A stretch of DNA of 64,000 nucleotides from Eucalyptus grandis (Eukaryota > Streptophyta > Magnoliopsida > Myrtales > Myrtaceae). Positions 24,290 through 35,848 of the stretch are shown in pieces. The stretch lies in the NCBI RefSeq assembly GCF_016545825.1, contig NC_052622.1, positions 3,043,001 to 3,107,000 on the forward strand, read 5' to 3'. How positions within the stretch are numbered: the first letter of the stretch is position 1; each line of letters starts with the position of its first letter. A model generated the notes under the pieces. It was not told the DNA's origin and searched no databases. It saw only the letters and a program-made list of their open reading frames with translations. The position numbers were made by a program, and so were the translations under genes.

Positions 24290-24790
24290 GAAAATATTCA
24301 GTGGTTAGTAACCACCACGTCATCGGCTAATGCGGCGTGCATATTCCATTGAGAAATCGACATCTGTCCGTGAGCTGGAATATGTAGAAATTGAAAAATA
24401 AAAATCATAAGGGCTCGGATGCTCTTTTCTCTCTCATATGGCAAACCACTGACACAATGAATAATAAATGCCTGTCTCCACTCAAGCCCTCTCTCTCATC
24501 TTTTCAATTTTTCGATTACCCGCGGACTCTCTCTCCCCTCTTTTCTTTCTCTCTCGTCTTTTCAATTTTTCAAGCGATAGGCTCTTCACCTGCTCTCTCT
24601 CTCTCTCCTTTTTGGAGAAAATATTTGCTTGTTTCTCACTACATCAACAAGAAGACAGCATTTTTCTTCCTCCATCTTCTCCAGAAAATCGAATGTTGGA
24701 GCGATTTCCATCAACGCGGATCAAGCAACAAGCGTAACCTCGGATGACCAGCGCACGGGGATTGGGAGATTATTTGCAGTCTCCAAAAAG
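24290..24790. repeat. Left arm of a dispersed inverted repeat
   Basis: This arm contains AAAATATTCAGTGGTTAGTA, CACGTCATCGGCT, ATTCCATTGAGAAATCGACA, TTTTTCTTCCTCCATCTTCT and GGATCAAGCAACAAGCGTAA. All recur in the same order on the opposite strand at 26,290-26,930. Relative to the other arm it has several deletions. Confidence 0.85.
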
Positions 24791-24852
24791 AATGGGGTGC
24801 ACGCTGTTGGTCCTCCTCTTTGATGTTGTTCATCCGATTTCTCTTGCTGCAT

Positions 24853-25049
24853 GATTGGGCAGGCCGACCATATTCATAGAGATCATACAAAGAGTGGGGT
24901 GCATGCTCACGGACGATCACGGGAAAGTGTATCATAAGGGCGGGTGCGGAGGATTCGGGAAGCTCAGCTTCTCAGAGCTCTTCAAGTCCATCGAGGAGTA
25001 CGAGAAGACGCTCGAAGCGCATCGAGTCTCTTCCATTCACAATAGATAG
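24853..25049 (+). pseudogene. HPPD terminal exon, orphan fragment
   Basis: The frame GRPTIFIEIIQRVGCMLTDD, then GGCGGFGKLSFSELFKSIEEYEKTLEAHR and a stop, is the C-terminus of plant 4-hydroxyphenylpyruvate dioxygenase, the iron enzyme that makes homogentisate for tocopherol and plastoquinone synthesis. The C-terminal gating helix region (GGCGGFGK...NF/SFSELFKSIEEYE) is well preserved. Only about 65 of roughly 430-450 residues are present; the larger first part, with most of the active site, is absent on either strand. The open frame and natural stop suggest a recent or constrained copy. It lies between the two inverted repeat arms, just after the left one. A pseudogene is most likely. Confidence 0.82.
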
Positions 25050-26290
25050 AGTTCATTGGGAAAGAAAAAGAGGGATGAGTAAAGCCAATACACCTCCATG
25101 ATGAAATATTTGAATCTAATAAACGATCATTTGTGAAATAAAAGCTCACTCTCAAGTAAGAATGCCTAAACTTGAGGGGCAATTATCCCTCAAGATGCAG
25201 CCTTCATCATTTTCCCTTAATGTGCATAGAGCAAAATTCATAAGAAAAATCAATACAAAAAAGGCACAGATATAGAGTAGATATAGCCGTACCACATATA
25301 TGAACATTCAAAAGGGGGAGAAGGTGGATTCATCTTGTAACCTCTGTGTATGATAAGAAAAGCTATCTGAAAACACGAGATTGAATAAGTAACAAGAAAG
25401 ATCAGCCCATTAGATAAACCAAACAAGTGCACCAGATAAAACTACCTGAACTCACAAGAGAATATGTACCTGGCGAGCTTTTTTTGTCTAGTAAGAACAC
25501 TGAAGTTGCTGCTAACTGGCACTTGATGGAGGAGAAAATAAAGAAAATTCCTTCTTTGCTTCTCAAGCTCGCCATCTTGCCAAGCTTCAAGAGACTGGAG
25601 AAGTCAAAATTTACCCATCACAGACATCAGCACTTGAAAGTAAAAGAAGTAATTGAAGGACAGGAGATAAATGCATGCCTGAAAAAGTGGCTGGAAAAGT
25701 TCAAAGATATCCTTATGAATTTTTTCATTACGAGAATGGAAACACTGCCCAACAAGTGTGCTTCGCATGATGCTTGGAGATAAGGCAGACCTCAACCATA
25801 GCTTACAACCTTAAAGCAACACCAAATGCAAAAAGGAGGAGAAAAATGAGACTCCTATAATGGCAACAATATTGCTTTTGTTCCTTGAAAGGACAAATCA
25901 AAAGAAAGCAACAAACCAAGCATTTCAAAGAGAAGCTAAAAGCAAGTGATCGCATGAGAGAATACAGGAGAATCACTGGAGACTTGGTTAAGAACAACAT
26001 CAAGAAAAATAGAATAGGACTCCAATATCCCTTCTTCCAATGCTGGAGGCTCTAGAAACCCAATCCTTCAAAATTAGAATTAAAAAATCAGAGAGCACAA
26101 ACAAAGAGACTGAAAATGCCTGACTATACGAAACTTCAGCATCCCAACCTACAATGATTTAATCCCAATCCACGCAGCAGAACGGTCAAGCTCCAATCTT
26201 GGCCTTAAATTTTCACTGGTCGAGGGCATCACTTTAGTGACGAGTATCGACCGGCATGAGGGCGTTTTCGGAATGTAGGTGTTTTGTGAG
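25050..26290. other. Spacer between inverted repeat arms
   Basis: AT-rich sequence after the HPPD fragment. One plus-strand frame at 25,427-25,783 has a charged, Lys-rich character but matches nothing I know and lacks splice or promoter context. No gene is supported. Confidence 0.45.
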
Positions 26291-26930
26291 AACTGCAAAT
26301 AATCTCCCAACCCCGTGCGCTGATCAGTCCACGAGGTTACGCTTGTTGCTTGATCCGCGTTGATGGAAATCGCCGAATAACAACATTCAAAGATTTTCTG
26401 GAGAAGATGGAGGAAGAAAAATGCCGTCTTCTTGTTGATGGAGGTGGAAAGAAACAAGCGGAATATTTTCTCGGAGTCGGGGGCAAAAGTCGTGAGAGGG
26501 CGTCGGGGTGGAGGCGGAGAGAGCAGGTGAAGCCTTGAGGAGCGTCGGAGTGAAAAAGTCGAAAAGACGAGAGAGAAGAAAAGAGAGAGAGCGAGAGGAG
26601 GGGGAGAGAAGCGCGGGTAAGTTTTGTTCTCCCCGACGGAAAAATTGAAAAGATGATTTTGAGAGAGGGCTTGAGCGGAGAGCAGACATTTATTATTCCC
26701 GACGCCCTCGCCAACGTGGCGCCACGTGTCGTCAGTGGTTTGCCAGACGTGTTGGGTTAAACCCACCCAATATTTTCTCGAGAAAAGAGCGTCCGAGCCC
26801 TTCCGATTTTTATTTTTCAATTTCTACATATTCCAGCTCATGGACAGATGTCGATTTCTCAATGGAATATGCACGCCGCGTCAGCCGATGACGTGGTGAT
26901 TACTAACCACTGAATATTTTTCTCCTTCCA
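26290..26930. repeat. Right arm of the dispersed inverted repeat
   Basis: This is the reverse-complement partner of 24,290-24,790, longer by several blocks, including one around TTGGCGCCACGT and one with CTCTCTCC-rich pyrimidine tracts on the minus strand. The long minus-strand open frame (26149-26820) begins in the repeat and has no recognisable domain. Confidence 0.85.
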
Positions 26931-27044
26931 TGAAGAGAATGGTGGAAGTTCGGTGACCTTCCTCATGCTCGACCGCCAGCAACTTATTGACTATAGAGGT
27001 TAATACAAATTAGGGATTTAAATTATTTGCGACTTCATCAATCA

Positions 27045-29220
27045 AATTTGTACATCTCTAGAAGTATCATGGGATACAAGACATCACCAAATACATATAG
27101 CTGAGCATAGGCATCGAGTTAGAGCTTTGCCCCCTTTCCCTCCACGCAAGTGCTCCCTTAGCCGAATTCACTACAACACAATCACATCATCCAAAGTTCT
27201 ATCATCGATGAAATTTGCGGTTAGGGAACATTTGTGATCATTGACAAGTTATCTTACTAGTAAGTTTGAAACAAACAGCAATCACTATGGTTGCGGAAGG
27301 GACTCCGAACTTTAGGTGCCTCCAAAAGCTTAAGTTGTAAGCAAGATGAGGCAAGCGGCGAGCCTTCTCGCAGACAATCAAGTTGGCCGCCGAGCCCAGG
27401 AGTGAAAAGTTTCCGGCCACGGTACCGGCCCAAGCCAGATACAGCCACGCCTTCTTGATATCGTCTCGGGACATGGAAGCTGTTGAATCGGCTAAACTTT
27501 GCTCCTATGCAATGAATCAAGGCTAGTTTGCAATAGAAAGTCATTATGTGCTGTTGTGACTATGTAAGGCCTTAAAAGTGAAGTGGATATGATCGCTGCA
27601 TCTGGATGAGGTTGGACTAGAGAAAAGATCACAAACTCAGTTGCTGGATTGACGTCGTCATGGATTCATGGTTGGATGTCCGATACAGGAATCTTACAAC
27701 TACATTTGAAAGTGAACTGGTCGTGCCTTATTGGACCGGGTTTGGCCCAAATGGCATCTTGTCTTACACGGCCCACCTCGCCATTCACTAGTTTCCTGTG
27801 TTATTTTGCCTGAGCGTGGGACACAGGAATCCCACAGGTTTATCCACAAGAGATTCTACTAACGTAATAGCCACATCAAGCGACGTATTGATCACAAGTA
27901 TGCACCGTTGATCTTTTTTTGATAGTAAGTGTATGAAAGTTATAACTACTAACATATTCAATGAGTGACACCACATCAATATCTCACGGTAATATAACCG
28001 TTATATAATAGTTTGCAAATAACGCCATCGATTAAGTTTCAGTGTGTTTCTTAGCTATAGTTTCGTTGTGGCGTATATCTTTGCTGTAATTTCCGAGTGT
28101 CTTGTCGTCAATCAAATTCCGGTTTTGCATCGGTATGTTCTTAAATTTTTCATTGATTAAGTTCCAGCACAATTTGTGTATATTTGGTTCCGTTTGAAGT
28201 GAAGTTATCATTCTCTTATCTATTTGCGATATTTCTTGTTCGGAATTGCAAGAACTTGTTGAACTAGGGAAATCCATATGAAGTAGAAATTGAATTTATA
28301 TGGTACTACTTTATTGATGTGAATCTCTACATCTCTAGAAGTATCGTAGAGTACAAGATCTTCACCAAATATAGAGTAGCTAGCTGATCACAAAAACCAA
28401 GTTAAAGCTTTGCCCTTTCTGGCCACGCGAGTGCTCCCTTAGTCGAAGTCACTACAACACACTCTCATCATCTGAAGTTCTATCATCAGCAAAATTTGCA
28501 GGCTGCTGCGTGATCACGCCCATGATCATTTAACTAATAAGTGTTAAACCGACGACAGTCACTACAATCGTGGATGGGACTCCGAACTTGAGGTGCCTCC
28601 AAAAGCTTAAGTTGTAAGCGAGATGAGGCGAGCGCCGGGCCTGCTCACACACAATCAAGTTGGCGGCCGAGCCCAGAAGCGTGAGGTTTCCGGACACGGT
28701 ACTGACCCAAGCCAGAATCAGCCATGCCTTCTTGAGGTCGTCTAGTGACATGGAAGCTCTTGAACCTGTTAACCTTGCCCCCAGCAATAAGACTGCAATG
28801 CAAATGTTTTACGATTATTCAAAGCTAGCTATTAAAACTTGAAAGTCAAATGGATATGATCCCTGCACTTGGATGGGGTTGGACTAGAGAAGAGATCACA
28901 CATTCAATTGTTAGATTGAAGTTCTCATAGCTTGATGGCCGTTACTGGAATCTTACGACTATAGCTGAAAGTGAACTGGTCGTGCCTTGTTGAACCTGGC
29001 TTGGCCCAATGGAATCATACTCCACACGCCCCTACCTTCCCCTTCACTCTCCATTTTTGCCTGGGCGTGGGAGACTGGAATCCCACAACCTTTTCTAACC
29101 CCCAAACATATCCACATGAAATTCTAGCATGCCATGCTCCTATTGAGTGACGTATTGATCATAGAGTACATGCCATTAATCTTTATTTGATTGAATAAAT
29201 GATGTATTAAATGAATGACA
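27045..29220. repeat. Tandem segmental duplication, 2 x ~0.9 kb
   Basis: Unit one (about 27,045-27,960) and unit two (about 28,320-29,220) share the terminal LSI2-like exon and flanks. Shared words include CATCTCTAGAAGTATC, AGTGCTCCCTTAG, GGTTGGACTAGAGAA, GTGAACTGGTCGTGCCTT and CCTG(A/G)GCGTGGGA in the same order and orientation. The 0.35 kb between them is not obviously repeated. Confidence 0.85.
27238..27500 (-). pseudogene. Decayed duplicate of LSI2-like terminal exon
   Basis: It parallels the terminal exon at 28530-28792: [40 protein letters not shown] and [19 protein letters not shown] are clear. The front of the exon is damaged: the acceptor CATTGCAG has become CATTGCATAG, the bases for the VLLL residues are gone, and an extra base upstream of the first Met breaks the frame. 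The end also drifts (KLTSKITCQ before the stop). The whole surrounding segment is duplicated, so this arose by local tandem duplication, not retrocopying. Confidence 0.88.
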
Positions 29221-32200
29221 CAACGTCAACATGTCACGTGATATAAACCTTACACAATAGACCTTCTCCAAACCTATCAGTGAATTGTGAATTAGGGGTA
29301 GGTTGATAGGATTTGGTAGACCCAATTTTTGTGATCTTTGGATTTTAGCGTTACCCCATCACTGTCCAAAAGCAAGAAAGATGAATTATCTTGTAAAATT
29401 TCACATATTGCCCAGTGACTTAAGCAATGTCAGCTTTTAGTAACGTTGATTAAAAGGGGCTTCAGATAGCATGTTCAAGAACTCACAATCCATTAGATTA
29501 TAAGAGAGAACGTGTTGGTGAGGCTAGTGAAACTCTACATACAAGTGAGTTGGGACTCTTTACAGAAACCCTTGCTTTCTTCGACTTGTCACGTGATCTA
29601 CCTCAGCAGCTATTATAAACAAAAATCTCTCTTCCTCCAGCAATTCGCGAAACAACGATCAACAGTCAGTCAATATCAAGACGCCTATTGACCAAATCTG
29701 CATTTAAAATGCAACCAACAAACGACCGTGTCAAGGTAGTAGCTGCCCTTCCCATGTTCCAGGACAGACTCGCACGTGACAAGAACGAGGAACGCAATTT
29801 AACCCATCCAAGCATAGCTACTTAGGCCTTTTTTTCCTCCTTAGCAAGGAACCCCGTGTGTAAACCAAAGCCTTTCTCTCTCTTTTTACAGGAGAAAAAG
29901 CTGGGAAGGAGCTCGGCCACACACATAATTCTGACTAGAGGTGTCAAAATGGGTCACTTGTTTTTGACAAAAAGTAGTTAAATGGGTTTATTTTGATAGG
30001 TGGGTTTTAAGTGGGTCTTAAATGGGTCTTAAGTAGGTCTTAAATGGGTTTGGTTTTAACTTTTAAGTGGGTCTTAAGAGAGACTCTCTCTTCTCTTTTT
30101 AATTTTACAAAAATATATTTTTATAAATGCCAAAATTATAATTATTTTTTATTTTAATTTTCTTTTCTTTTTTTTTCTTTCCTGTTCTTTTCTTTTCTTT
30201 CTTCCTTTTTCTTTTCTTTCTTCTTCCTCCGGTCGCCGACACAAAGCAATAATCGGCTTGGGCCTCGACCGGCCAAGCAAGCCTCGAGCTCGGCGGCGTC
30301 GGGCAAGCTTGAGCTCGGCGGCGAGGCTCGAACCTCGCCAAGCTTGAGACTCACTCGGATCGGTGAGGTGCGCCTCGAGCTTGCGAGGTGCGAGCTCGAG
30401 CTTGCCGACGAGCCTTGCTAGATCCGACAAGGGGCGAGCTCAAGCTCGCTCGCCAAATCTAGCGAGGCTCGAGGCTCGAGTCTTGAGCTCGCCGGATTTG
30501 GCGAGGCGAGGCCTCGCCAACGTCGGCGAGGCTAGAGCCTCGCCGATCTGGCGAGACACCGGCATCGGGCAAGGCTCCGGCCTCGACAATCTGGCGAACC
30601 TTGAGCTCGCCGGTGTTGGGTGAGCTCGAGGCTCACCGTGGCTGGCCGCCGGTCGTCGTTGTGGCGGTGGCTGGCCAAAGAAGAAGAAGAGCCAAAAAAA
30701 AAAAAGAAAAATATATTTTAAAAATAATTAAAAAAATTAAAATTCGATTTTTAAAATAATTTTTTAAAAATTATAAGAATTGTCCATTAAATTTTTGTTG
30801 TATAAAAATATTTTAGTAATACCATTTAAAAAAATAATGTATATAAGAAATAAGTTTGGAAGTTTTTAGTAATATAATCTTTAAAAAAACATAAAAATAA
30901 GTTTTCCTAAATTTGGTTAAATATAAAAATATTTTATTAATATGGGTCGGGTCGAGTATGAGTCGGGTATAGATCAAAATTTTTACATTAGACTTAAATA
31001 CATAAATGAGACTTAATGGGTCAATTTGGGTCGACCCATTAATGACCTAACCTAACCCACCCGTTTAACACCTCTAATTCTGACACCAGAAATAATAGCT
31101 GCAGCGGGGTCTTCACAAATAGGAAATGTAGGTGCACGTGTATTATCGAACACCAGCTACCAAAAGTAGTAAATGAGTCCGCAGGTAGGGCAAAGCATGT
31201 GTGCGTAGTAAATGAGCTACCTGAAGGTATTGTCGCTAGCTAGTTTTTGTTTCTTTCCTTCCCCCAATTAGTTGATTGCCATATGTTTTGGGGGAGTTCT
31301 GGAGCAACAAGTTTCCCATGAGCTATAGTAAAAAATTCCTCGACCAAAATCTATCCACCATAGCTTTGTTGCGGAAGTTCAGTGGCATAGGTTTAAACAT
31401 GACCACTCTCTCCCTTTCAAAGGCGAAAACCTAGGGTTCATAAGCATGCAAAAAGCCCTTGGTAGAAGCAAAGACTGCTCCGTTCCTGCGGATAATTATG
31501 CCTTTGGTCATCGTTCAAAATTATGTTTAAAGTATCTTTTCTACATTTACAGTCCGAAATGCGGGAGTTTACAATACAGACTAAAGGGTAAGTAATCTGC
31601 CTTCAATTGACTTATTAATCCACCTAGGTCTTAATATTCCTTGGGACAACTGGTTTGCTCTATGTCAACTCCGCTGATTTGAAGATAAAAACCGTGATGT
31701 CAGAAAAAAAGAAGAAAAAGAAGAAGATGTTTTAACGTGGATCTCGGACCTAAGGAGGGGTCTATTCCATTTCCGTTTCCTTATGTGCATCAAGTGTTGA
31801 TAAAGGTATAATTGACTATATGAATGGTGAACCGAAGATGCATAAGATAATTCCTCAGTTTTGAAATGACGTACCAGTTGGGACATTCGAGAGGGAATTG
31901 GAGAGAACAAGGATGACAAGGGCAAGAATGGCGATGCCTTTTGCACTCGTGACCTCCGCATATCTCTCCGCATAATCCCAAAGCAAAGATGGGATCCCAG
32001 TTTTCTCGAATCCTTCAACGGTGATGAACATCCCGCAAAAGAACACCAAGAGGGAATACGAAACCTAAATCAAATCAAATGTGTGCAAATAAAGGAGTCA
32101 ACTGTTTCACTTGCTTATTTTCACATAAGCATTAATGAAAATATAAGTAATTGCTAAAACACATTCAAGTAATGTATTTGGGATTTCTTTTCTTTCTTTC

Positions 32201-33742
32201 CCTCTTAAGATAAAAGAACAAGAGAATGAGCTTCGACTTTCTAATTTGGCAGCTCGCCTTTTCTGTCGCCAGAAGCCCATGAGAAGACAAAAACCCTCTG
32301 ATGCAAAGGACCTCTTTATTTTAATGCAATGGGGCCCAAAAAGAGAGAAGATCATTTATTAGACTGATGATCCATATGCAAGTTCTATTCTGGAACCGTC
32401 GTCTTCTTCATATGTAGAATCCCTGCTCATCAAATTGTTACGCATTGTACAGAAGTTATATCTTCATCACCAGACACCAACGACAGGTACTCACGTTTAA
32501 AACATCCGCGTCTTAGTGGTTATCAAAATGTCGCTCCCACGTTAGTAAGGTAGGTAGCGGAATGTGAACTTATAACAAGGAAAAGAAAAGCTAACGGCAT
32601 TGTGAATGACTCGCTAGATTTGAAGAGGAAATAAAAATGAGTACGTCATATTTCAGCACCCAAAAATAATGCTTTATTAAGTCGATCTTAGTAGACTGAG
32701 CATTTTTTGATTAAAAAGAAAAACACTTTTTTCACGAAGGAAACTTCACCTTCTCTAGGGATGGTCCAGCGTCCTCGAAACCAAGAACGATTAGGGCAAG
32801 AGCTGCGCCAGTCGCCGTCCAGGACATATTGAAATCCATTAACAGAGAAACCAACATTCCTACCATGACCAAATACACACAGGTCTTCCACAATATCCTC
32901 CTCCATTTCGTCCATGTGTTCGGTACTACGTCACACTCGGACATCTCATGGACGATCAGATGCGTCGTTTCATGCTCGTCCGAAGACACTCGGCTCTCGA
33001 GACCTTGTGTGTCTGCGTGTCCCACATTCCTATTCTCATTCATGTTTGAGGGTAAGTGTGACATGGTGGCGGGCAAAAGCCTACGTAAATTCACATCTTC
33101 CTCGTCCTCGTTTTGAATGGATAACACTTTCCAAAACATAACCAAGAGGATGAATGCATTCAACACGAGCCCCACAATCATTGCCGGAAGCATGCCTTCC
33201 ATGAAGCTCCCAAAACTGAACAACCCACTCTCGATGGCGATCACCAAGTTTTGAGGGTTCCCTATCAGAGTTGCTGACGACCCAATATTCGCACTCGAAG
33301 CGAGCGCTAGCAAAAGTGGATAGGGCGGGAGGTTCTTTTGCCTAGCAATCTTGAGCACAAACTCGGTCAAGACCATGCATGAAGTGTCGTTGGTGAAGAG
33401 AGCGCTCGAAACAGCCGAAACCAGGCAGATTCGGCATATCAAGTCCTTCACGCCGTTGCTCTTCCACGAGAGAAACTTTCCCAAGTATTGGAACATGTCT
33501 GCTCTTTCAAGGTACACACTTACCACCATAGTGCTAAAGAGAAGAGCAAGTATTTGTAGGTCTACTGCATTATAAGCATCGCCCGGGTCTAGAATTTGAA
33601 AGACCACCATTAATAGAGCTCCAAGAAGCGAACCTGCAGTTCGTCCTATGGGAAGAAATGGAACAGCTGGAAAAACAGCCAGGAACCAGAAGACTGCAAA
33701 GGCTATTGAGCCAAGAATCACTTTGACCAAAGCAGTCATCAC
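28530..33742 (-). CDS. LSI2-like silicon/arsenite efflux transporter, copy 1
   Basis: A multi-pass membrane carrier of the ArsB/NhaD (ion transporter) superfamily, related to rice Lsi2, which exports silicic acid and arsenite in exchange for protons. Exons: 33742-32750, 32064-31875 and 28792-28530, joining in frame to 481 residues. Visible are N-terminal helices ([20 protein letters not shown]), [19 protein letters not shown], the loop [46 protein letters not shown] and [17 protein letters not shown]. The central cytoplasmic loop is about 58 residues shorter than in copy 2. ATLIGNPQN has Leu where copy 2 has Pro. Intron 2 is 3.08 kb and contains a hAT element. A second in-frame ATG follows the first directly. 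Si or As specificity is inferred from the family only. Confidence 0.92.
29928..31084. mobile_element. hAT element in LSI2-like intron 2
   Basis: The element proper is 29936-31076 (1,141 bp). Its left end TAGAGGTGTCAAA and right end TTTAACACCTCTA form 13-bp inverted repeats with one mismatch. A perfect 8-bp duplication ATTCTGAC flanks it at 29928-29935 and 31077-31084. Subterminal regions carry many AAATGGGT/ACCCATT words; the core (30,230-30,660) is GC-rich with GAGCTCG and GCGAGGCTCG words. No transposase is present. It lies in intron 2 of LSI2-like copy 1, well away from both splice sites. Confidence 0.9.
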
Positions 33743-35470
33743 TTTTTTGGAGTCAAATGGATAGAAAATTTGAGGCTCTTGACAAGTTCAGTATAAAGGC
33801 CCTCTCTTTGTGTACTATTCTAACTTTGCGAGTGAAGCTGGGAGTTTGTGCCAAAGAATGACAAAAAGGCAATCATGTTTTGAGAGATCTGAGATTTGAG
33901 GCCCCATCAAATGCATGTAGAGAGAGCGTAAAAGGAAGAAGAGAATGGAGGGAACAGAAAGAAAAAAGGAGGAGAAAAAATGAGCTTGTCTTCAAGAATC
34001 GGAACGGTTTTGACATACCAATTTATAAATCAACTGAGTGAACCAGTCCTAGCATATGCTCGCGACTAATAGTGCTCTCGACCTCGACAGACCTTCAAAT
34101 GGGAATATAGTCAGATTTTTCTCTGCAGCCCTCTTATGGTGATTTTGATTGGTGAGTTAAGTAGACATCCTGGAAGAATTTTATAAAAAAGCAAAATGAT
34201 CTGCATGAGCAGCTAACTGATATTCAAATTCAGACAGACTAATAGCTACTCGACATTGTAGTAGTGGGCCAGATATTCACGTGAGATCGGATCTTCTTTC
34301 TTTTTCGCCTTTTTATTCCAAATTTTTCCCATTGTCTGGGAAAGTTTACTCCAAGCAAGGATTGATTCTTTGATTAAATAATTGTTTCCCACGTACGGTA
34401 CGGTCGATAGATACATAGAGCGAATAAGAAAATACTGAGCCGTTCTGGAGCTCCACGTCAGCCACGCATAGGAGCAATTGAACTTTAATGTTGACACAAA
34501 CTATTATGTGACACTATTTGTCATCTACTGTAGAACTTAATCTTTGATAATAGTCATGTGTGCATGTGGTTGGGGGACAAAAAGACAATTATCGATTTGT
34601 GGATACTGAGAAACTTCCCATCCCTGTTCGAGCCGAAAAGCCAAGTCCTTTCACAAGAAAATCATGTTTCACCAGAAAATCATGTTTGACTTCAACATGA
34701 TCGGAAACAATTAAAAGCGAAAAGGATCACTTAACCAGCCGATCATAATCATTGTTTTTTCGCTTCCTACCTTTCACTTCAACCAAAAACCGATGGACAA
34801 ATGTCCAGAATCGTCTGGTTTTACATGTTGGAGAATTCGTGTATCTCCAGCATGAAGGAATAAGCAGAAAGGGAGAGCAGACGGTGATTAAAACTGTGTT
34901 AGCTGTGTGCGTGCTGTTTCTCTCCACGTGTGTTGACGAAAGGGACAATTCACCTACCAAATAAGAGCCATATTTTCGGAGCGCCGCCAATGTATAAAAC
35001 CTTACTCAATCAATTTTATGATTCTACGATTATTGAGAGAGTAGGTCATTACAACCCTCAAATTAAAGATATACGAGACATCTTATCGATTGTTTTTTCT
35101 TTTGTTTTACTTAGACAGAGTATCTAATTACTGTATATCTATACTGCGCAGTTTGTTATTAGTGCATGCATATAATTGACAGCATTCATGTCTATTCACT
35201 CACAATATACATATGGGGTCCCTAATAATTATGATAACGACTCCAAGCTTCACTTTCCTTCTCTCTCGCTCTAGCATGGAAGTTCAATTCCCCTATTCAA
35301 TATTACTTAAAGAGTTCTTTTGGTTTCAGCCGGTTGATTGAGCATGTTTTTTTTTCTAGGAAAATTACCCTAAAAGTCCTAAATCTATTGTAATTTTGCA
35401 ATTGACAAAGAAAAAAAAAAATTTAGGATTAAATTGACGCAATTGCAATAGGTTTAAAACTTTTTTGGTA
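33743..35470. other. Promoter side of LSI2-like copy 1 and intergenic
   Basis: The first few hundred bases should hold the 5' leader and promoter of copy 1, read to the left. I could not single out a convincing TATA box. The rest is AT-rich with no supported gene. Confidence 0.4.
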
Positions 35471-35478
35471 ATTCTCTT

Positions 35479-35848
35479 GTTTTTTTCTTGGTTCATATGT
35501 ATTTGAGAGAGATAACGTATCTATGTAATTGGAAGAAAATGAGCAAAATGAGTTTTTTCTTGGGCCATACATTGAGATAACATGTATATATAGATGGAAG
35601 AAATGAGCAAAAAGTTTTTTTTTCTTGGGCCATACATTGAGCAAAGCTTGGAGAGAAGATAACATGTATATATAGATGGAAGAAATGAGCAAAATGAGTT
35701 TTTTTTCTTGGGCCATACATTGAGCAAAGCTTGGAGAGAAGATAACATGTATATATAGATGGAAGAAATGAGCAAAATGAGTTTTTTTTCTTGGGCCATA
35801 CATTGAGCAAAGCTTGGAGAGAAGATAACATGCATATACAGACGGATG
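35479..35848. repeat. Minisatellite, ~84-bp unit, about 5 copies
   Basis: The unit runs GTTTTTTTTCTTGGGCCATA, CATTGAGCAAAGCTTGGAGAG, then AAGATAACATGTATATATAG and a GAAATGAGCAAAATGA tail. Three near-identical copies (about 35,614-35,848, the last truncated) follow one copy with a ~20-bp internal deletion and one diverged copy starting near 35,480. Open frames across it translate the repeat and are not genes. Confidence 0.92.

Noticed and set aside
26149..26820. 223-residue minus-strand frame
   Set aside because: It lies in one arm of an inverted repeat whose other arm has many indels in the same frame; low-complexity Ser/Leu/Phe content and no domain.
35479..35848. Possible CRISPR-like array
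   Set aside because: A eukaryotic minisatellite with contiguous units and no unique spacers.
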